This document shows, piece after piece, positions 61,505 through 64,000 of a stretch of 64,000 nucleotides of DNA. Both the position numbers and the translations under genes were made by a program. Source of the stretch: a bacterium (GTDB taxonomy: Bacteria > Omnitrophota > Gorgyraeia > Zapsychrales > Zapsychraceae); assembly GCA_030429765.1 (NCBI GenBank), contig JAUIER010000008.1, positions 19,403-83,402 of the forward strand, read 5' to 3'. The notes beneath the pieces are model-generated. The model was given only the letters and a program-made list of their open reading frames with translations. It was not told the DNA's origin and searched no databases. Every line of letters starts with the position of its first letter. Position 1 is the stretch's first letter.

Positions 61505-61705
61505 ATGATTCGAGAGAAAATTACAAAAGATGATTTACCAGGAATGCTAAGAATTCTAAAAGGTAAGAAGAACGGACGGTTGTGGCAAATGTTGGTCGTG
61601 GACCGTAACGCGGTGAATGATTACCACGTTCATGACCAATTGATTGACATGGGCGTAGAGGTGATTACCTGTGGAATTGGAACGAAGGTGCGAAAAAAGG
61701 ACTAG
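61505..61705 (+). CDS. Small protein of unknown function in the transfer operon
   Basis: This protein of 66 residues reads IREKITKDDLPGMLRILKGK, then RLWQMLVVDRNAVNDYHVHD and EVITCGIGTKVRKKD. ATG 61505 lies 9 bp after AGGAG; the earlier ATG at 61496 touches the ribosome binding site and is unlikely to be used. It is basic at the ends and probably alpha/beta. It ends 4 bp before the next gene, so the two are coupled. No family is recognised. Confidence 0.65.
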   Translation: MIREKITKDDLPGMLRILKGKKNGRLWQMLVVDRNAVNDYHVHDQLIDMGVEVITCGIGTKVRKKD

Positions 61706-61709
61706 TCGC

Positions 61710-62426
61710 ATGTCTCAGATACCTATCAAAATGCAGATTTTACGATACGTTTGTGAGCAGGGATTAGTGAGTGTTGACGATGTGGCTCGCCACCTTCATA
61801 AACCCGAATGTCACCAGTCAATTCGGGTCATGATGCATCAGTTGGGCTTAGGGCATCAGTCGTATGGCAATATTACGCATGGGATATGGTATGTGAGAGA
61901 CAAAGCATCATTCAAATTAGTTAGGAAATACTATCCTGAACTGCCCAACTTTAAGTTGCACAGGCAGTATCCGGCCTTTGTTGAGCATTCCATAGGTATG
62001 AATATGATTCGACATATTCTTGAGAATGATGACAGTTTAAACATTGTGAAGTGGTTGAGTGAAGAGTGCGTTCGGTCGATCCCAAAATTGGTTCGTCAGG
62101 ATCTTATTTTCGGCCATTATCCGGATGCTATCTTCTGGCGTCAGCGCAAAAGCGGAGCGGCACAGAAAGTGTTCGTGGAATATGAGCGATCGCTCAAAAA
62201 TAAAAGGCGTTATGTCACCATTTTTCGAAGGTATGCAGGCATGACGGACATAGAGAGCAAAAGTGTCATTTACATTTGCGACAGTGAGGATATACGAAAG
62301 TATTTGATTAGGATTACGAAGGAGATGCAGGCATTTGGAAAATTGAAAAATACCCGGGTTTTTCAGTTTACCAGAATGGAGGACGTAAAACTAATGACAA
62401 CCTTCAGCAAAGGAGGTGCGTTATAG
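61710..62426 (+). CDS. Replication-relaxation-like protein of the transfer operon
   Basis: This protein of 238 residues has a winged helix at the start: MQILRYVCEQGLVSVDDVAR, HLHKPECHQSIRVMMHQLGL and THGIWYVRDKASF. An alpha/beta domain follows: FVEHSIGMNMIRHILEND, RQDLIFGHYPDAIFWRQRKS and QKVFVEYERSLKNKRRYVTI, with SVIYICDSEDI near the end. The alternation of D, E and K around PDAIFW, EYERS and K resembles a PD-(D/E)XK nuclease-like core. This is the layout of the replication-relaxation/MobC-like family carried by ICEs. I choose ATG 61710; the frame is open upstream. It would help to relax oriT or bind element DNA. Confidence 0.65.
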   Translation: MSQIPIKMQILRYVCEQGLVSVDDVARHLHKPECHQSIRVMMHQLGLGHQSYGNITHGIWYVRDKASFKLVRKYYPELPNFKLHRQYPAFVEHSIGMNMIRHILENDDSLNIVKWLSEECVRSIPKLVRQDLIFGHYPDAIFWRQRKSGAAQKVFVEYERSLKNKRRYVTIFRRYAGMTDIESKSVIYICDSEDIRKYLIRITKEMQAFGKLKNTRVFQFTRMEDVKLMTTFSKGGAL

Positions 62427-62463
62427 GAAATACTACAATTTAGGCTAACCTTATAATCCATTT

Positions 62464-62554
62464 AGGCGGCGTGTGGTGCACCACCTGGGATGACAATTTA
62501 GAACCAATTAAGTTTTGAATTGTCGTACCAGATCACATGTCGCCTTATTTTTTT
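62464..62554 (+). ncRNA. Second structured element in the transfer operon (attenuator-like)
   Basis: AGGCGGCGTGTG (62464-62475) pairs over 12 bp with CACATGTCGCCT (62534-62545), with two G-T pairs. Inside, CTGG..GACAATT pairs with AATTGTC..CCAG across a 20-nt loop. A T-rich tract (TTATTTTTTT) follows. The 5' arm shares AGGCGG..GTGTGGTGC with hairpin C at 61231. It lies between the replication-relaxation-like gene and the pilin gene, so it could tune pilus gene expression. Confidence 0.6.
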
Positions 62555-62577
62555 AACTTAATTGGAGGAGAAATATT

Positions 62578-62874
62578 ATGAAAGTTGCTATCACCAGTAA
62601 ATGGGATCGAATGCATCACATTGGACTAGGTACTATCTTTGCTCAATTTATTGCAACACCTGCTTACGCCAAGACCTTGCAAGAGGGAATGACTGAATTT
62701 AAAAACGCAGTACTTAGTTTATCCATACCTATCGGAATTGTTCTGCTGATTATTGCGGGGTTAATGTGGAGCCTTGGACGTGGGGATCAATTGCGGCAGA
62801 CGATCATAGGCCTAATCTTTGTTTTTGCGGCCAGCAGTATCGTCGTGTTTATCAGTTCAATCTTTGGAGGATAA
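62578..62874 (+). CDS. VirB2/TrbC-type conjugative pilin
   Basis: This protein of 98 residues has a signal peptide ending TPAYA. A short helix precedes two hydrophobic helices of the TrbC/VirB2 family (LSLSIPIGIVLLIIAGLMWS and LRQTIIGLIFVFAASSIVVF), joined by the small positive loop LGRGDQLRQ. It is the subunit of the conjugative pilus of a type IV secretion system. GGAGGAG precedes the start. It is followed 3 bp later by the VirB3-VirB4 fusion gene, as expected in a T4SS operon. Confidence 0.88.
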   Translation: MKVAITSKWDRMHHIGLGTIFAQFIATPAYAKTLQEGMTEFKNAVLSLSIPIGIVLLIIAGLMWSLGRGDQLRQTIIGLIFVFAASSIVVFISSIFGG

Positions 62875-62877
62875 ATT

Positions 62878-64000
62878 ATGAGCAGACAATTTAATGAACC
62901 CTGTCCCAAAGTCTTGCAAAAGCCGCTATTACTGTTTGGCTTTGAGGAATTGGACCTGTTTATTATCTTCGGAATTCTATTCATCCTGATGAGTGTCAAA
63001 GCCCATCTGGGTGTGGTTCTGGGGGTTGGCGTAATTCTAGTGATTGTCTTTAAGTATGTGAAGAAGGGCAAACCGCCAAAGACACTTGAGTGGTATATCA
63101 AGTGGTTCTTTGGAGCCAAACTGTACAGTGCCGTTCCGATGACAATAGCTGAATCCATCAAAGGGAGACATATAGACCCAAAACTTACCAGCTTACAATC
63201 GCTGCTACCCTTTGAATCTATCGAGAACAACATACTTATCTGTGCCGATAATTCATTGACGGCTGGATTCGAGTTGATGTGTCCTGATGTTGGTAGCTAT
63301 TCAAGTGAAGACTTAATTGCCCATTCCAATCGTATTGAGTCTTTACTTAACAGTCTTCCACAGGAAGGAATGAGATACCAGCTATTTTTCACTCTGGACA
63401 GCAATTTTGAGCGGGAAATCGAACAGCATAAGGTTATTCGCTCTCAGAATAAGTTGGTTCAAGCTATCCATAAACAGCGGGTGAATTGGTTTGAGGCGAT
63501 ATCCAAGGAGAATCTGTTTCGTCGTCGCCGCTGCCTTTTTTATGTGAGTTATTCGGGGTTCAAACAGAAAAATAGATCTACATTGAAGGTTTTAAATCCT
63601 GAATCCTCTCAAAAAGAGGCTATTAAAGCAATGTCTTCTTACTATTCCCAGTTTGAAGCCATCATAGGAACCATTGAGCAGTCACTTACAGGGTCTGGTT
63701 TTGACTGTCATCGGATGAAAAAGTCTGAGTTGATGGCGGTGTTCCATAAGTATTTAAATCCAGATCGATTTGCTTTGGGGGTTAGGTCCCCCAAAGCTAA
63801 GTTCAAAAGAAATTCTCTATCCCAAATTTGTTGTTCCGACCTAAAAGTGGATGACGAAAATGGGGAGTATTTACAGTATGGCGGTTACTACCATAAGTTT
63901 ATCAGCCTTTTGTCATTACCCGAATCGGTTTATCCCGCGATGCTTACCTACCTGACAGATATGGATTTCTCAGAATATGACCTCTCTATTAACTTTCATA
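62878..64000 (+). CDS. VirB3-VirB4 (TraL-TraC/E) fusion T4SS ATPase, N-terminal part
   Basis: The frame is open from ATG 62878 to the window edge (374 codons seen). Residues 1-60 contain a VirB3/TraL-like membrane pair (GFEELDLFIIFGILFILMSV and VVLGVGVILVIVFKYVKKGK). From about residue 80 the sequence follows the N-terminal CagE/TrbE/VirB domain of VirB4: SLLPFESIENNILICADNSL, ELMCPDVGSYSSEDLIAHSN, FRRRRCLFYVSYSGF, and LLSLPESVYPAMLTYLTD. The Walker motifs would lie beyond the edge. VirB4 powers pilus assembly and DNA transfer; fused VirB3-VirB4 proteins are known in several T4SS. GGAGG precedes the start. Confidence 0.85.
   Translation, partial: MSRQFNEPCPKVLQKPLLLFGFEELDLFIIFGILFILMSVKAHLGVVLGVGVILVIVFKYVKKGKPPKTLEWYIKWFFGAKLYSAVPMTIAESIKGRHIDPKLTSLQSLLPFESIENNILICADNSLTAGFELMCPDVGSYSSEDLIAHSNRIESLLNSLPQEGMRYQLFFTLDSNFEREIEQHKVIRSQNKLVQAIHKQRVNWFEAISKENLFRRRRCLFYVSYSGFKQKNRSTLKVLNPESSQKEAIKAMSSYYSQFEAIIGTIEQSLTGSGFDCHRMKKSELMAVFHKYLNPDRFALGVRSPKAKFKRNSLSQICCSDLKVDDENGEYLQYGGYYHKFISLLSLPESVYPAMLTYLTDMDFSEYDLSINFH

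Noticed and set aside
62787..63233. Minus-strand reading frame of 148 codons
   Set aside because: It overlaps the pilin end and the VirB3-VirB4 gene, which are strongly supported; it has no recognisable protein features.
1..64000. CRISPR array
   Set aside because: No series of regularly spaced short repeats was seen; the visible repeats are coding (RHS, VCBS, beta-helix).

Overview
The window comes from a Gram-negative (diderm) bacterium with an anaerobic, nitrate/nitrite-respiring lifestyle. It encodes a beta-barrel porin, a secretin, a periplasmic nitrate reductase, multihaem cytochromes and a PEP-CTERM protein. The large secreted proteins and the secretin would fit Omnitrophota, the PVC group or a related lineage, but I cannot fix the phylum from the sequence alone. 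The first 1.7 kb (nrfA 3' end, CPA2 antiporter) is about half G+C by eye. Immediately after a tRNA-Ser(GCT) gene (1814-1902) the DNA becomes distinctly A+T-rich and stays so to the right edge.

I read everything from about 1.9 kb to the end as one large integrative conjugative element (ICE), or a stack of islands, inserted at the tRNA-Ser 3' end. (1) 1.9-9.7 kb: gene-poor left end, a decayed tyrosine integrase, an XRE + ImmA/IrrE pair, a mini-nuclease, a HigB/HigA-like toxin-antitoxin pair, unknown proteins, an RHS scar, an IS3 relic, and a 135-nt multi-branched inverted-repeat structure. (2) 10.3-14.0 kb: element maintenance genes (RadC/JAMM, SpoVG, DUF6876, ParB), with radC-spoVG present twice; the second radC is interrupted by an amber codon. 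(3) 14.3-23.8 kb: nitrate-respiration operon: Rrf2 regulator, tetrahaem cytochrome, NrfC-like Fe-S protein, outer-membrane porin, NrfD-like quinol module, NapD, NapA, a tetrahaem NapB-like protein that looks like a duplicated dihaem module, an unknown protein, TatA, MOSC and MobA. (4) 24.2-28.5 kb: a frameshifted HTH-PTS EIIA gene, a DUF3955-like protein, and LysR / deacetylase / old-yellow-enzyme genes. (5) 28.9-33.8 kb: nitrosative-stress block: truncated haemoglobin with its own reductase, NsrR-like Rrf2, HPP membrane protein, NnrS, and a MarR regulator with two matching palindromic operators, one upstream of itself and one upstream of a CPVC thioredoxin-fold protein.

(6) 33.9-60.9 kb: cell-surface and secretion region: DUF1508, an XRE regulator, a PEP-CTERM protein, two very large secreted proteins (Ig-like; VCBS/FG-GAP) around a TPR protein, then a tight run of a beta-helix protein, a TolB-like propeller, two Ig/FlgD-like secreted proteins, an RHS polymorphic toxin and its likely immunity protein. 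A rhodanese-cytochrome b5 fusion, a GspC/PilP-like protein, a short secretin and a PAS-PAS-LuxR regulator follow. (7) 61.1-64 kb: the start of a conjugative transfer operon. A promoter leads into a leader with three consecutive hairpins, then two small proteins, a replication-relaxation-like protein, another structured intergenic element, a VirB2/TrbC pilin and a VirB3-VirB4 fusion that runs off the edge.

Functionally, NapA plus the flanking host NrfA could reduce nitrate to ammonium through periplasmic nitrite. The globin/NnrS/NsrR block would handle the NO by-product, and TatA/MOSC/MobA serve NapA maturation. The nap-to-OYE cargo is bracketed by two diverged copies of a spoVG 3' end plus terminator, which suggests how it was acquired or rearranged. 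The strongest candidates for something undescribed are the 8998-9132 structure, the structured leaders of the transfer operon, the duplicated NapB, and the RHS toxin operon built together with secreted scaffold proteins.
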